Notes: a model not told the origin generated them from the sequence alone. A stretch of 64,000 nucleotides of DNA from CAVUAN01 sp963739435 (GCA_963739435.1 CAVUAN010000016.1:321625-385624); one strand, 5' to 3'. Numbered from the stretch's first letter, positions 1 through 9,813 are shown. Program-made: numbers and translations.

Positions 1-1622
1 CGCGGCTCGGGGTCGGCAAGCGCCCCGGTGAGCCATTCCGCTCGCTGGCCCGTGGAGACGGCGGCGAGGACGGCGGCACGCCGAACCTCCGGATCCGGAT
101 GGCGCGAAAGCGAGGACGCCAGCTCCGGGCCTTCTTCCAGGTCGCTGCCCCGAAGGGACTGGAGGAGGGCGACCTTCACCTTCGGGTTCTCCCTCGCCAG
201 CGCGGCCTTGAGCTGCTCGGGACCCACCAGCTGCACGACCTGCGGCAGAACGACGGCCAGGGAGATCAGGTCCTCGTCCGAGCCCGACTCGAAGGCCTGG
301 CGCAGCCACCACTGGAGGGCCGGGTCGCGCGACTCGAGCTCCTCGTCGAAGAAACCGAACCTACGTGCCTTGAGAGCGTCGAGCAGCCCCGAGACGTACG
401 CCGTGTACGCCTTCCTCGCCAGGAAGAGCCAGATCACGAACGCGGCTCCGATTGCGACCGGGGCCGCCCGGACGGAGAACGATCCCGACGCCAGGCCGAG
501 AACCGCCCCGGCGAAGCCGATCGCCAGCGGCAGGAAGAACCCATCGATCAGCGCGCGGGCCGCCAGGCGGGATTCACGGCGAATCCCTCGAAAGAGAAGC
601 TGTCGGGCCGTCCCGTTGATGGTCGTGTTCAGGGTGACGTCGGCCCCCTTTGCCGCAAAGGCCCATCCCAGGGAGCCGGAACGGAGGACCCCGGCCTGGG
701 CGAGCAGGAGGACTCCCGGCAGCACGCAGAGGGATCCGAAGACGCCCGCCGCGGCGAGCATGCGGTGGACGACCAGGAGTTGGAGGAAGAGAGAAGCGAT
801 GCTGGTGACGGCGTAGAGCGACCCGAAGAGATCCGCGAGAGCCGCGCTGCCGACGGTCGAAGCCGCCGCCGTCTTGAACTGAAAGTCGACAAACGTCGTG
901 ACGAGCGACGTCATGACGGCGAGGGCCGCGATCGAGACGAACTGCGGAGACAGAAGAAGGCGTCGGGCGCTCTCCGTGCCGCCTGTCGCGAGGCTGCCGG
1001 CGCCGCCGGTTTGGCTCCTCTGCCCGCGTGCGAGGGCAGCGGCACAGACGAGGAAACCGCCCATCAACAGAGCGGCGACCAGCACGAGCGACTCGGCTCC
1101 CGCCCGGTGGGCCAGAGGGCCGACGAGCAGGCCCGCCGGCAGGCAGGCCGCCGTGCCGGCGGCGCCGATCAAACCGAAGAGGCGGCGGCTCTGGCGGACG
1201 TCGAAGACCTCGGACGCCAGCGCCCAGAAGAGGAAAAAGGGAATTCGAACCGAGAGGTCGGCCAGCAGGTAGGCGCCGATCCGCGCGGGAGCGGGAAATG
1301 CTCGGAAGGACGCGAAGAGCGCCAGGTTCGCAAGGAAGAGCAGGCCCCCCACGGCGACCGCGATCGAGCCCGTCGCGAGCCGCCGCGAGGCCCAAAGACA
1401 GGCGAAGGTTCCCAGGCACGTCGCGACGCCCCCCGCGATGTACATGTTCGGCAGGGACCGGCTGCCGAAGCGCTCCAGAAAAAGGGCATCGCCCGCCGTG
1501 CGCGCGACGAGCGCTCCGGCGGCTACGCAAACGAAGGAAAGCGCGGCGAGAGCCACACGGCGCGTCTCCTGGCGCTCGACACGCGGCAGGAACCTGCGTG
1601 CAACTCCAACGGCGGCCGTCAT
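1..1622 (-). CDS. Npt1/Npt2-type (MFS-like) carrier with C-terminal HEAT repeats, 3' end outside window
   Basis: The reverse strand reads open from an ATG at 1622 to the window edge, giving at least 540 residues. The first ~400 residues are a run of hydrophobic helices typical of the ATP/ADP-translocase-like MFS group, with a conserved-looking early stretch ARTAGDALFLERFG and a later NTTINGTARQLLFRGIR. The last ~120 residues are hydrophilic and contain HEAT-like units such as HPDPEVRRAAVLAAVSTG. Carriers of this group exchange nucleotides in parasites, but free-living relatives with HEAT tails have no settled substrate. Opposite-strand open frames here are compositional shadows. The fold assignment is by recognition only. 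Confidence 0.7.
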   Translation of the reverse strand, partial: MTAAVGVARRFLPRVERQETRRVALAALSFVCVAAGALVARTAGDALFLERFGSRSLPNMYIAGGVATCLGTFACLWASRRLATGSIAVAVGGLLFLANLALFASFRAFPAPARIGAYLLADLSVRIPFFLFWALASEVFDVRQSRRLFGLIGAAGTAACLPAGLLVGPLAHRAGAESLVLVAALLMGGFLVCAAALARGQRSQTGGAGSLATGGTESARRLLLSPQFVSIAALAVMTSLVTTFVDFQFKTAAASTVGSAALADLFGSLYAVTSIASLFLQLLVVHRMLAAAGVFGSLCVLPGVLLLAQAGVLRSGSLGWAFAAKGADVTLNTTINGTARQLLFRGIRRESRLAARALIDGFFLPLAIGFAGAVLGLASGSFSVRAAPVAIGAAFVIWLFLARKAYTAYVSGLLDALKARRFGFFDEELESRDPALQWWLRQAFESGSDEDLISLAVVLPQVVQLVGPEQLKAALARENPKVKVALLQSLRGSDLEEGPELASSLSRHPDPEVRRAAVLAAVSTGQRAEWLTGALADPEP

Positions 1623-1676
1623 CTCGGGGTCAACCTGTACCTAGGGTAATACAGGCTTTCGCGACGACTGCGGGAG

Positions 1677-2606
1677 CTAGGCGGGCCCGTAGAAGGCGAC
1701 TTTGCGCTCCAGGGCTTTGCGATCCCAGCCGGCCAGGTTCGCTGCCGCCTCGTAGGTCGACTGCAGAAACTCGAGCAGAGCGTCGTCGGGCGACGCGGCC
1801 TCACGCACGGCGTCGTAGGGCAGGATGAACTCGCCGAGATCCTTGCTGAAAAAGGCGGCCTGCGGCTTCACCTTCGATTCCGCAAAACCCGGCGGCGCCG
1901 GGTAGGCGTACGAGTAGAACGCGGGATACGCGACAGCGCCTCCCCCGGGCCAGAATCCGCAGCTCGATTCTTCCTGGGCATAGGCCTCGCGCGTCACGGG
2001 ATCCGGGAGATGAGGCACGCCGCCCGGATGCTCCGGGGCCGGCCGGCCCGAGAATCGCGTGACGGCCAGATCGGGGGCGCCCCAGAAGAAATGCACGGGG
2101 CTGCACTTGCCAGTAAAGCGCGCCCGGAATTGCTTGAAGACCCGGTCCGACTGCAGCAGCACGCGCCAGAACCGGTTGGCGTATTCCGGGTCGTACGAGG
2201 CGTGCCGCTCGTCCTTCTCGAAGGGAATCGGATCGGCCACCTCGTTGGGCGCCGCATGGATCTTAACGGGCAGGTCGAGCCTGTCGAGCTCTTTCCAGAG
2301 CTGCCCGTAGAAGGAAGCGACCGACTGCGGCCGCAAGGCAACCGTCCCGAAACCGCCGTCGCTCGACTGGATCAGCAGACGGTGATCCAGAAAATCGAAA
2401 TCGATCTGAAACACGCGGGTCCCGTGAGGAATCGGCGACGTCGTCAAGCCGCGAGGCGTGACGTAGAGGGTCACGCTCCATCCGTGGTTGACCCAGGGGC
2501 TCTGGGCGAGCCGGATCTTGCCGACGATCTGGGTCCACAGATGGAGCGTGGCGCAGGTCTCGCTCCAGGCCTCCAGAGGCAGGCTCGGCCAGGGCTCGAG
2601 CGTCAG
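1677..2606 (-). CDS. DUF5996 family protein
   Basis: About 309 residues. The body (TLYVTPRGLTTSPIPHG near residue 48, then FDFLDHRL and FFWGAPDLAVTRFSGR) is typical of DUF5996, whose function is unknown. The family N-terminus (EPWPSLPLEAW, then LHLWTQIVGKIRL) is encoded upstream of the first ATG in the same frame. The only plausible start there is CTG at 2606, overlapping the RND stop by CTGA, with GGAGG seven bases upstream. It is probably translationally coupled to the upstream RND gene. If the CTG start is wrong, translation begins at a GTG or ATG further in and loses conserved residues. Confidence 0.75.
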   Translation of the reverse strand: MTLEPWPSLPLEAWSETCATLHLWTQIVGKIRLAQSPWVNHGWSVTLYVTPRGLTTSPIPHGTRVFQIDFDFLDHRLLIQSSDGGFGTVALRPQSVASFYGQLWKELDRLDLPVKIHAAPNEVADPIPFEKDERHASYDPEYANRFWRVLLQSDRVFKQFRARFTGKCSPVHFFWGAPDLAVTRFSGRPAPEHPGGVPHLPDPVTREAYAQEESSCGFWPGGGAVAYPAFYSYAYPAPPGFAESKVKPQAAFFSKDLGEFILPYDAVREAASPDDALLEFLQSTYEAAANLAGWDRKALERKVAFYGPA

Positions 2607-5600
2607 CTGACAGCCTCCGCGAGGCCGGCGACGGCCTTGTCGGTTTCCGGCTCGCGCGCCTCCGCGGCGTGCGTCTTCGCGACGAGGACGTAGATCGACG
2701 GAACGACGAACAACGTGAACATCGTGCCGATGATCATGCCGGACACGAGCATGATGCCGATGCTGTTGCGGGCGCCGGCCCCGGGCCCGCGGGCGAAGAC
2801 GAGGGGCAGGTGGCCCATCACCGTGGCGGCGGTCGTCATCAGCACGGGCCGCAGCCGGGTGCTGGCGGCCTCGATGACGGCCTGCACCTTGTTCTTGCCC
2901 TGTTCCTGGACATGGTTGGCAAACTCCACGATCAGAATCCCATTCTTGGCGATCAGGCCGACGAGCGTGATCAACCCGACCTGGCTGTAGATGTTCAGCG
3001 TCGTGAAGCCCAGGAACGAGAAGAGGAGAGACCCGGCCAGAGCCAGGGGGACCGATCCGGCCAGGATGATGAACGGATCCCGGAAGCTCTCGAACTGGGC
3101 GGCCAGGACCAGATAGATCAGGATCGCCGACAACAGGAACGTGCCGAGGAACTTCCCTCCCTCCGTGCGCGCCTGGCGGCCCTCGCCGGCGTAGTCCGTC
3201 GTGAATCCCGGCGGCAGGATCTTCTTCGCTTCACCCTCGAGGTAGTCCAGGGCTGTGACGAGCGAGACCCCCGGCCGAATGACCCCCTGGATGCGAACCG
3301 CGTTCAACTGCTGAAAGCGCTTCAGCTCCCGCGGCTCGGTCGTGGTCTTGAGGGTGGCGAACGTCGAGAGCGGAACGAGCTTGTCGTTGGACCCGCGGAC
3401 ATAGATCTGCGAGAGCTGATCGGGTGTCAGTCTCTCCCCTCTCTTGACCTGCGGGATGACCTTGTAGCTTCGGCCCTGAATGCTGAACCGGTTGACGAAG
3501 TTGCCGGAGAGCAGGGTCGAGAGATCCTTCCCGGCCTGCGCGAGATCGACACCCTGCGACCGAAGCTTGTCGCGGTCGAAGACGACCTCGGCCTGCGGCT
3601 GATCGAACTTCAAATCCGAGTCGGCAAAGAGGAACAGGCCGCTGGCAAACGCCTTCCCGACGAGCTGGTTGGCGAAGCCGGCAAGCTGCTGCGGGTCGGC
3701 AGTCGAAGAGATGACGAAGTCGACCGGAAAGCCGCCGCTGCCCGGGAGGGCGGGCGGTACGAGCGGGATCACGCGGATTCCCGGGATCTGGGAGACGCCT
3801 CCGGCAACCAGGACCTGGAGCTGCTGCGTGCTCCTCTTGCGCTCGTCCCAGGGCTTCGTCACCATGCCGGAAAACCCGCCACCCGGAAACGTGATCTGGA
3901 ACGTGGATTGTGTCTCCGGAAACGAGCTGAAAACGTCCTGGACCTTGCTCGTGTAGAGCTTCGTCTGATCGAGGGTCGAGTTGGGCGCCGCCTGGACGAT
4001 TCCGAAAACGATGCTCTGGTCCTCGGTCGGGGCGAGCTCCTTCTGCGAAAACATGTAGAAGGGCACGATCAGGGCCGTGACGATGCCCCACAGGACGAGC
4101 ACGACAGTCCGGCTCTCCAGGGTGCCGGCCAAAAGCTGCGAGTACTTGCGGCGGAAGGCATCGAAGTGCCGATTCACCATTCCCGCGAAGCCCTTCTCGG
4201 TGTCCCCTGACCGCAGCATCTTCGAGCTCATCATCGGCGAGAGAGTCAGCGCCACGACGCCGGAGACGATCACGGCGCCGGCCAGGGTGAAGGCGAACTC
4301 CCGGAAGAGGGCGCCCGTCAGGCCTCCCTGAAAGCCAATCGGCGCGTAGACGGCCGCGAGCGTGATCGTCATCGCGATGATCGGGCCGCGCAGCTCGCGC
4401 GCCGCGGCAATGGCGGCCTCGAATGGCTTCTGCCCCATGTGGATGTGCCGCTCGACGTTTTCGACCATGACGATCGCGTCGTCGACGACGAGGCCAACCG
4501 AGAGCACGATGGCCAGGAGAGTCAGGAGATTGATCGTGAACCCGGCCGCGAGCATCAGAAAGACAGCCCCGATCAGAGAGATTGGGATCGCCACGACAGG
4601 GATCAACACGGACCGGAAGGATCCCAGGAAAAGGAAGATGACGACGATGACGATTAAGAGGGTCTCGGTCAGGGTCTTCAAGACCTCGCTGATTGCCTTG
4701 TCGATGTAGAGCGTCGAGTCGTAGGGGACGCCCGCGGTCATTCCGGCGGGAAGCTCTGCCTGAATACCCTTCATCTCCTCGCGGACGCGGCGGATGACTT
4801 CCAGCGAGTTGGCCGTCGGCAGGACCCAGATCCCCATGAAGGTCGCCGTCTGGCCGTTGAAGCGGACCTCCTGGTTGTAGTCCTCGGCGCCGAGCACGAC
4901 GTCGGCAATCTCGGAGAGACGGACGACGACTCCCTTGTCCTCCTTGACGACGAGCTGGCGGAACTCCTCGGCCGTTTGCAGGCTGGTGTTCGCAACGAGG
5001 TTCACCGAGACCATGGAGCCCTTCGTGCTCCCGAGGGCAGAAAGGTAGTTGTTGTTGCCGAGCAGGTCGCGCACCTGCGACGGCGAGATCCCGAGCGACG
5101 CCATCTTCTCCGGCTTCAGCCAGATGCGCATCGCGAACACGCGCGCGCCGAGGATGTCGGCCCGCTGCACACCGGAGACGGCGGACAGCTTCGGCTGGAC
5201 GGCTCGAGTCAGGTAATCCGTGATCTGGTTCTGGTCCAGCTCCTTGGAAGCAAAACCCAGGTAGATCGAAGCGAACTGCTGGTCGGCCGTCTGCAAATCG
5301 ATGATGGGAGCCTGTGCCTCCGGCGGCAGGTCGTTTCGGACCTGGGCAACTTTTGTCTGGATCTGTGTCAGGGCGGCGTTGGCGTCGAAATTCAGCTTCA
5401 GGTGGACGGTGATCGTGCTCACGCCCTGAGCACTCGAGGACTCCACGTAGTCGATCCCGTCCGCGCTCGCGATGACACGCTCGAGCGGGGTCGTCAGGAA
5501 ACCCCGGACGAGGTCGGCATTGGCGCCGACATAGACGGTCGATACCTGGATCACGGCCGTGTCGCTGCGCGGGTACTGCCGGATCGACAGCGAGCGGATC

Positions 5601-5683
5601 GACTGGATACCCGCGATCAGGATGACGAGATTGACGACGATCGCGAGAACCGGCCGCTTGACGAAGAGGTCGGTGAAGTGCAT
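2603..5683 (-). CDS. RND efflux transporter, AcrB/MexB-like inner-membrane subunit
   Basis: 1026 residues, the usual size for hydrophobe/amphiphile RND pumps. It begins MHFTDLFVKRPVLAIVVNL, the family N-terminal cap and first membrane helix. The proton-relay helix GLVVDDAIVMVEN carries the paired aspartates, and the C-terminal half has LIAKNGILIVEFAN with the relay lysine. Twelve membrane segments and two large periplasmic loops are implied. Its start overlaps the stop of the upstream adaptor by one base (TGATG), so the two are one operon. No outer-membrane channel gene follows in the window. Substrate cannot be told from sequence; multidrug export is the family role. Confidence 0.95.
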   Translation of the reverse strand: MHFTDLFVKRPVLAIVVNLVILIAGIQSIRSLSIRQYPRSDTAVIQVSTVYVGANADLVRGFLTTPLERVIASADGIDYVESSSAQGVSTITVHLKLNFDANAALTQIQTKVAQVRNDLPPEAQAPIIDLQTADQQFASIYLGFASKELDQNQITDYLTRAVQPKLSAVSGVQRADILGARVFAMRIWLKPEKMASLGISPSQVRDLLGNNNYLSALGSTKGSMVSVNLVANTSLQTAEEFRQLVVKEDKGVVVRLSEIADVVLGAEDYNQEVRFNGQTATFMGIWVLPTANSLEVIRRVREEMKGIQAELPAGMTAGVPYDSTLYIDKAISEVLKTLTETLLIVIVVIFLFLGSFRSVLIPVVAIPISLIGAVFLMLAAGFTINLLTLLAIVLSVGLVVDDAIVMVENVERHIHMGQKPFEAAIAAARELRGPIIAMTITLAAVYAPIGFQGGLTGALFREFAFTLAGAVIVSGVVALTLSPMMSSKMLRSGDTEKGFAGMVNRHFDAFRRKYSQLLAGTLESRTVVLVLWGIVTALIVPFYMFSQKELAPTEDQSIVFGIVQAAPNSTLDQTKLYTSKVQDVFSSFPETQSTFQITFPGGGFSGMVTKPWDERKRSTQQLQVLVAGGVSQIPGIRVIPLVPPALPGSGGFPVDFVISSTADPQQLAGFANQLVGKAFASGLFLFADSDLKFDQPQAEVVFDRDKLRSQGVDLAQAGKDLSTLLSGNFVNRFSIQGRSYKVIPQVKRGERLTPDQLSQIYVRGSNDKLVPLSTFATLKTTTEPRELKRFQQLNAVRIQGVIRPGVSLVTALDYLEGEAKKILPPGFTTDYAGEGRQARTEGGKFLGTFLLSAILIYLVLAAQFESFRDPFIILAGSVPLALAGSLLFSFLGFTTLNIYSQVGLITLVGLIAKNGILIVEFANHVQEQGKNKVQAVIEAASTRLRPVLMTTAATVMGHLPLVFARGPGAGARNSIGIMLVSGMIIGTMFTLFVVPSIYVLVAKTHAAEAREPETDKAVAGLAEAVS

Positions 5684-6807
5684 CAGCTGTCCTCGGGCTT
5701 GGGCGCCGGGTCGTTGCCGGGCTGGACCGCGTTGTTGACCTTGACGGCGGCCCCGTTGCGGAGCTTGAAGACTCCCGAGGAAACCACTTGTTCCCCGGCC
5801 TTGATCCCGGAGAGAACCGCGACCTGGTCGCCCCGAGCGCCGCCGAGCTTGACGAATTGCTGGCGCACACCGAGGTACTTGCCTTTCGGCCCCGTGACCT
5901 CTTCGACGACGTAGACCGAGTCGCCGTACGGCGCGTACAGGATCGCCGAAGTGGGCACCGTGACGGCCGCATCGCCCGACCCGATGCCCACGTTCGTCTT
6001 CACGAACATGCCGGGGCGGAGCTTGGCGTCGGCGTTGGCGAAGGTGGCCTGGATCTGGACGTTCCGGGTCGCCTCGTTGGCGACAGCGTCGACCGCGGTG
6101 ACGCGGCCGTCCGCCTCGACCCCCGCCCCGCCTTCGGCCGTGGCATGGACCGGAGCGCCGGCCTTGAGCTGTGCCACCTGCTGCTGGGGAACGGAGAAGT
6201 TGACGTAGACCGGCCGAATGGACTGGAGAGGCACGACGGCGGCCCCGGCCTCCAGATACTGGCCGAGATTGATCTGACGGATCCCGAGGACTCCCGCAAA
6301 CGGAGCCCGAATCGTCTTGCGCTCGATCGTGGCGCGGAGCTCACCGATCCGGGCCACTGCCTGCTTCTGTTCGGCATCGAGCCGGTCGAGGTCGGCCTGG
6401 GCCGCGATTCCCTGATCGACCAGTTCTTTCTGGCGCTTCAGGTTCAGGTCCGCGATCCAGCGGGCGGCCTCGGCCGCAGTCAGCTGGGCCTCTTCCTGCC
6501 TCGTGTCGAGACGCACGAGGACAGCGCCGGCGGCGACCGACTGACCCGACTCGAACACGATCTTTTCCACGATGCCGGGCAGATCGGCGCTGACCGTCAC
6601 GCCCTGGACCGCTGCCACGGACCCGATCGAGCTCCACGTCGCCGGCCATTGCTCCTGCTTGGCGACGACCGTCGTCACGGCCTCGGGAGGCGGCTGGAAC
6701 GACGCCTGCTGCTTCATCCCAGCCTGGATCTGCCGCGTCTTGACGGCGGCAATCGTGGCGACGAAAACCCCCACCGCGCCGAGCATCAAGAGCATCCGTT
6801 TCTTCAT
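5683..6807 (-). CDS. RND efflux periplasmic adaptor (HlyD/AcrA family)
   Basis: 374 residues from the ATG at 6807, chosen over an upstream ATG because GGAGGG lies eight bases before it and the protein then starts with a membrane anchor (MKKRMLLMLGAVGVFVATIA). A lipoyl-like half (VTVSADLPGIVEKIVFESGQ), an alpha-hairpin with heptad character (residues ~90-150), a second lipoyl half and a beta-barrel follow in the family order. It links the inner-membrane pump to an outer-membrane channel. The stop codon overlaps the pump start. Confidence 0.93.
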   Translation of the reverse strand: MKKRMLLMLGAVGVFVATIAAVKTRQIQAGMKQQASFQPPPEAVTTVVAKQEQWPATWSSIGSVAAVQGVTVSADLPGIVEKIVFESGQSVAAGAVLVRLDTRQEEAQLTAAEAARWIADLNLKRQKELVDQGIAAQADLDRLDAEQKQAVARIGELRATIERKTIRAPFAGVLGIRQINLGQYLEAGAAVVPLQSIRPVYVNFSVPQQQVAQLKAGAPVHATAEGGAGVEADGRVTAVDAVANEATRNVQIQATFANADAKLRPGMFVKTNVGIGSGDAAVTVPTSAILYAPYGDSVYVVEEVTGPKGKYLGVRQQFVKLGGARGDQVAVLSGIKAGEQVVSSGVFKLRNGAAVKVNNAVQPGNDPAPKPEDS

Positions 6808-6978
6808 TCGGTTGGACCCTCCGTTTCGCGTGTCCTTTCCCTGCAAACCCCATTCCGATCAGGAAGATAGGGATGCGGGCTGTCCTGGCCGATTCGGGCC
6901 GAGGGCAAACGGGCGGCAGCCCCCAAGACTTATGTTACGCAATAAAGCGCGTCGAGATTCAGGCCCGAGCCCGTATTC

Positions 6979-7443
6979 TCACTTCCCGTCAACCCGGGTC
7001 GTCGTGGCAGGGCCGATGCCGTAGATGACGACTTCACACGCCTCTTCCCTGGCGCCGTCGTAGTGAACCTTTCCGGCGTGATGAACGACGAAGCTGCCGA
7101 CCGGCATGGGCATCGTGCTCGCCGGGTCGAACTTCTCGCCCGTGCCCACCCACCAGGTCCCCGAGACCACCACGACAAACCGATCGCTCGGATGAAAGTG
7201 CGGGCGGCTGAAACTGCCCGCCGCAAATCGGTTGCGCACGGCGTAGGGACCGGGCTTACCCGGATCGCCGTAGAGCACGACGCTCGAGAGCCCCGGGAAT
7301 TCCTTGCTGTCGACCCATTGGAAGTCTTTCGGCAGCTTGTACGCCAGCACCGCCGGATCGGGCTCTGCGGCGGAACCCGAGCTCGTCGCCAGGGCAATTG
7401 CGAGCAGCCCCAGAGGCACCGCTTGCGCCAGAGGTCCATTCAT
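6979..7443 (-). CDS. secreted cupin-domain protein
   Basis: 154 residues from ATG 7443, preceded by GGGGAGG at a good distance. A signal peptide covers residues 1-25 (LGLLAIALATSSGSAAE). The cupin motif 1 analogue is SRPHFHPSDRFVVVVSGTWWVG and motif 2 is GSFVVHHAGKVHYDG, giving several metal-ligand histidines. Small secreted single-cupin proteins of this type lack assigned substrates. It stands alone, downstream of nothing obvious, with about 170 bases to the RND adaptor start. Confidence 0.85.
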   Translation of the reverse strand: MNGPLAQAVPLGLLAIALATSSGSAAEPDPAVLAYKLPKDFQWVDSKEFPGLSSVVLYGDPGKPGPYAVRNRFAAGSFSRPHFHPSDRFVVVVSGTWWVGTGEKFDPASTMPMPVGSFVVHHAGKVHYDGAREEACEVVIYGIGPATTTRVDGK

Positions 7444-7512
7444 ATCGCCTCCCCATCGGCCGCGACAATACGGCCATTCCTTATTCGCTGGCATGATAGC
7501 GAAGGAGGTTCG

Positions 7513-7560
7513 ATGAAGAGACTCGTCCTCGTCGTGGTCGTGCGGCAGGACGCGGAGTAG
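7513..7560 (+). other. possible 15-codon leader ORF
   Basis: An ATG at 7513 has the strongest Shine-Dalgarno in this area (AAGGAGG, seven bases upstream) and encodes MKRLVLVVVVRQDAE before a TAG at 7558. The next gene starts with GTG directly after that TAG. Either this is a leader coupled to the next gene, or a base error has split the true N-terminus, which would then be a longer signal sequence. Confidence 0.3.
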
Positions 7561-9801
7561 GTGGCGGCGACGGGCCGCCGCGGGAAGGTCCTCGCGCTTC
7601 TCGGGGTCGTCCTCGCCCTCGGCGCCGGGATCTGGCTCTACGAGAACGCCTCGCTGACGCGGCTGCGGCGCGACTTCGAGCCATGGATGCACCGGCTCGA
7701 ACGCTGGAGAGACTCCATCGAGGAGACGCGCCGGGCCCTGCGCCGCCGCGAGGCCTCACCGTCCGACCCCGCGGGGCTCGAGCCGCTCCGGTCATGGGCG
7801 TGGAAGGACCTCGACCGGATCGCGTGGATCTCAACCCGCGTCGAAAAGCCATCCCACGACGTCTCTCCCGTGCACGAGAGGACTCGCGGCCGCGTTCATT
7901 TCAGCGTGGGCGGCTTTGGCAGGGATGGGGCGCGCGTCGAGAGGAGCGCCGACGCCTTCGTCTCGGCCGAATGGGATCCGCGACAGGATCAGCCGGCACC
8001 GACACGGGTCTCGATCTCCTGGGGAAAAGCCATCGAGGAGCGGACGAACCTCTCGCCGCGTTTTCACGAGGCCACTTCGGAGTCGGGCCTGGGAGCGCCG
8101 CGCCACGACCCGCCCGTCCCACGAACGAACCGCCTGATCGCCGACATCTGGCCGGGCTCCGGGGCCGCTATCCTCGATTACAACCGCGACGGCTTCGAGG
8201 ACCTGTTCGTTGCCGACGGCGTCCGCTCCATCCTGTACCGGAATGACGGGCGCGGCCACTTCACCGACGTCACACTCTCAGCCGGGCTCGCGGGGCCGGA
8301 CGGGCGCGGCATCGCCGCCACCGGGGTCGCTGCGGGCGACGTCGATGGCGACGGGTTTCCCGATCTCTTCATCACGGACGCATTTGGCCCCGCCCGCCTC
8401 TTCCGCAACCGCGGCGACGGCACTTTCGAGGAGGTCACGGAGCAGTCCGGCATCTCGGTTGTCGGCAACGCGCGCTCCGCGGCTTTCGCGGATGTCGACG
8501 GAGACGGGGACCTCGACCTCTTCGTCTGCGTGACCGGCGACTACTACGGCCAGATGCCGGATCCGCCGTTCGATGCCAAGGACGGAAAGCCCAACCATCT
8601 CTACTTGAACGACGGGCACGGCCGCTTCACCGACGCGACGAAGGCCTTCGGGCTGGCAAACGAAAACCGCTGGTCCCTGTCCTGCCTCTTCGCCGACTAC
8701 GACGGCGACGGCCGCACGGACCTCCTCGTCACCAACGACTTCGGTCTCAAGAACCTCTACCGGAATGTCGGCAAAGGACACTTCGAGGACGTCGCAAAGG
8801 CGGCCGGAACGCAGGTGCGCGCCTACGGAATGTCGGCGGCCTGGGCGGACTTCGACGGCGACGGGCTGCTCGACCTCTACACGACAGGCACCGATACCCA
8901 GTGGTTCTTCGTCCACGAGTACCCGTCGATGCCCGTCGGCCTGTCCGGCCGCCTCTTTCTTCCGATCGCGGTGCGGTGGATGGAACAGATGGCGACGGGA
9001 AACACCCTTCTTCTTCAGAGGCCCGACCACACGTTCTCAGACGCCACGGCCCGCTCCGGCGCCAGGCATGCCGGTTGGAACTGGAGTTCCATCGCGGCCG
9101 ACCTCGACAACGACTCGTGGCCGGACATCTATGCGACCAACGGGATGTGGGGCGACGGGAGGGACCACGACCGCGAGCTCGAGTTCTGGTGGGAGACGCT
9201 CGCCTACTGGGACGATTACGTGGCCCTGAAGAAAACCTTCGACCGAAAGGGCGCGGGAATTGCGGGCCTCGAGCGGGACCGCTACTTCCGCAACCGCGGC
9301 GCCGACCGGGACCGCGGGCCCGATGGCCCGATGTTCGAAGAGCGGTCGTTCCTCGAGGGGCTGGACCTCGACTCCAACGGCCGCGCGGTCATCGCCTTCG
9401 ACGCGAACGGCGACGGCGCGCTCGACCTGTACATCCGCTCCATCGGCGCCCCGGAAGCCCTCTTTCTCGGGAGCCGGCGATCAGACGAGCACTTCCTTCG
9501 CGTCCGGCTTCGCGGCACGCCGGGCCGGGACAACAGCGACGGCGTCGGCAGCCGGGTCGTCGCCGTTCTGCCTGGGGGGCGCCGCATCGTCCTCGAAACG
9601 GGAAACGCCAGCGGTTACCTCTCGACGGGGAGCCCCATTGCACACATCGGCCTCGGCCCGGTGACCCGCCTCCTCGATCTGAGCGTGACCTGGCCTTCCG
9701 GAAGAGTCCAGGACCTCGGCCCGGTCGAGGCCGTCGACCGCACAATCCTCGTGGACGAGGGCAGCGGCATTCTTCCGGCACACCCGCCGGGCGCACGATA
9801 A
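7561..9801 (+). CDS. FG-GAP/VCBS repeat protein with ASPIC/UnbV C-terminal domain (CRTAC1-like)
   Basis: 746 residues from GTG 7561. An N-terminal membrane or signal helix (VLALLGVVLALGAGIWLY) precedes a linker. From about residue 190 there are repeated calcium-binding FG-GAP blades such as DVDGDGFPDLFITDAFG, DVDGDGDLDLFVCV and DYDGDGRTDLLVTNDFG. The end (VTWPSGRVQDLGPVEAVDR) is the ASPIC/UnbV signature. Such proteins are exported or anchored beta-propellers of mostly unknown role, frequent in Acidobacteriota and Planctomycetota. It is 12 bases upstream of a flavoprotein gene, so the two may be co-transcribed. Confidence 0.88.
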   Translation: MAATGRRGKVLALLGVVLALGAGIWLYENASLTRLRRDFEPWMHRLERWRDSIEETRRALRRREASPSDPAGLEPLRSWAWKDLDRIAWISTRVEKPSHDVSPVHERTRGRVHFSVGGFGRDGARVERSADAFVSAEWDPRQDQPAPTRVSISWGKAIEERTNLSPRFHEATSESGLGAPRHDPPVPRTNRLIADIWPGSGAAILDYNRDGFEDLFVADGVRSILYRNDGRGHFTDVTLSAGLAGPDGRGIAATGVAAGDVDGDGFPDLFITDAFGPARLFRNRGDGTFEEVTEQSGISVVGNARSAAFADVDGDGDLDLFVCVTGDYYGQMPDPPFDAKDGKPNHLYLNDGHGRFTDATKAFGLANENRWSLSCLFADYDGDGRTDLLVTNDFGLKNLYRNVGKGHFEDVAKAAGTQVRAYGMSAAWADFDGDGLLDLYTTGTDTQWFFVHEYPSMPVGLSGRLFLPIAVRWMEQMATGNTLLLQRPDHTFSDATARSGARHAGWNWSSIAADLDNDSWPDIYATNGMWGDGRDHDRELEFWWETLAYWDDYVALKKTFDRKGAGIAGLERDRYFRNRGADRDRGPDGPMFEERSFLEGLDLDSNGRAVIAFDANGDGALDLYIRSIGAPEALFLGSRRSDEHFLRVRLRGTPGRDNSDGVGSRVVAVLPGGRRIVLETGNASGYLSTGSPIAHIGLGPVTRLLDLSVTWPSGRVQDLGPVEAVDRTILVDEGSGILPAHPPGAR

Positions 9802-9813
9802 ACTGAAGAGGCG

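Noticed and set aside
99..1649. 516-residue plus-strand open frame opposite the first gene
   Set aside because: It is highly charged, low-complexity and antiparallel in register to the Npt1-like gene, whose translation shows clear membrane helices and HEAT units.
3231..5972. 913-residue minus-strand open frame over the RND pump
   Set aside because: A different frame of the same strand gives a full AcrB-like protein. This one is an Arg/Pro-rich shadow caused by high G+C.
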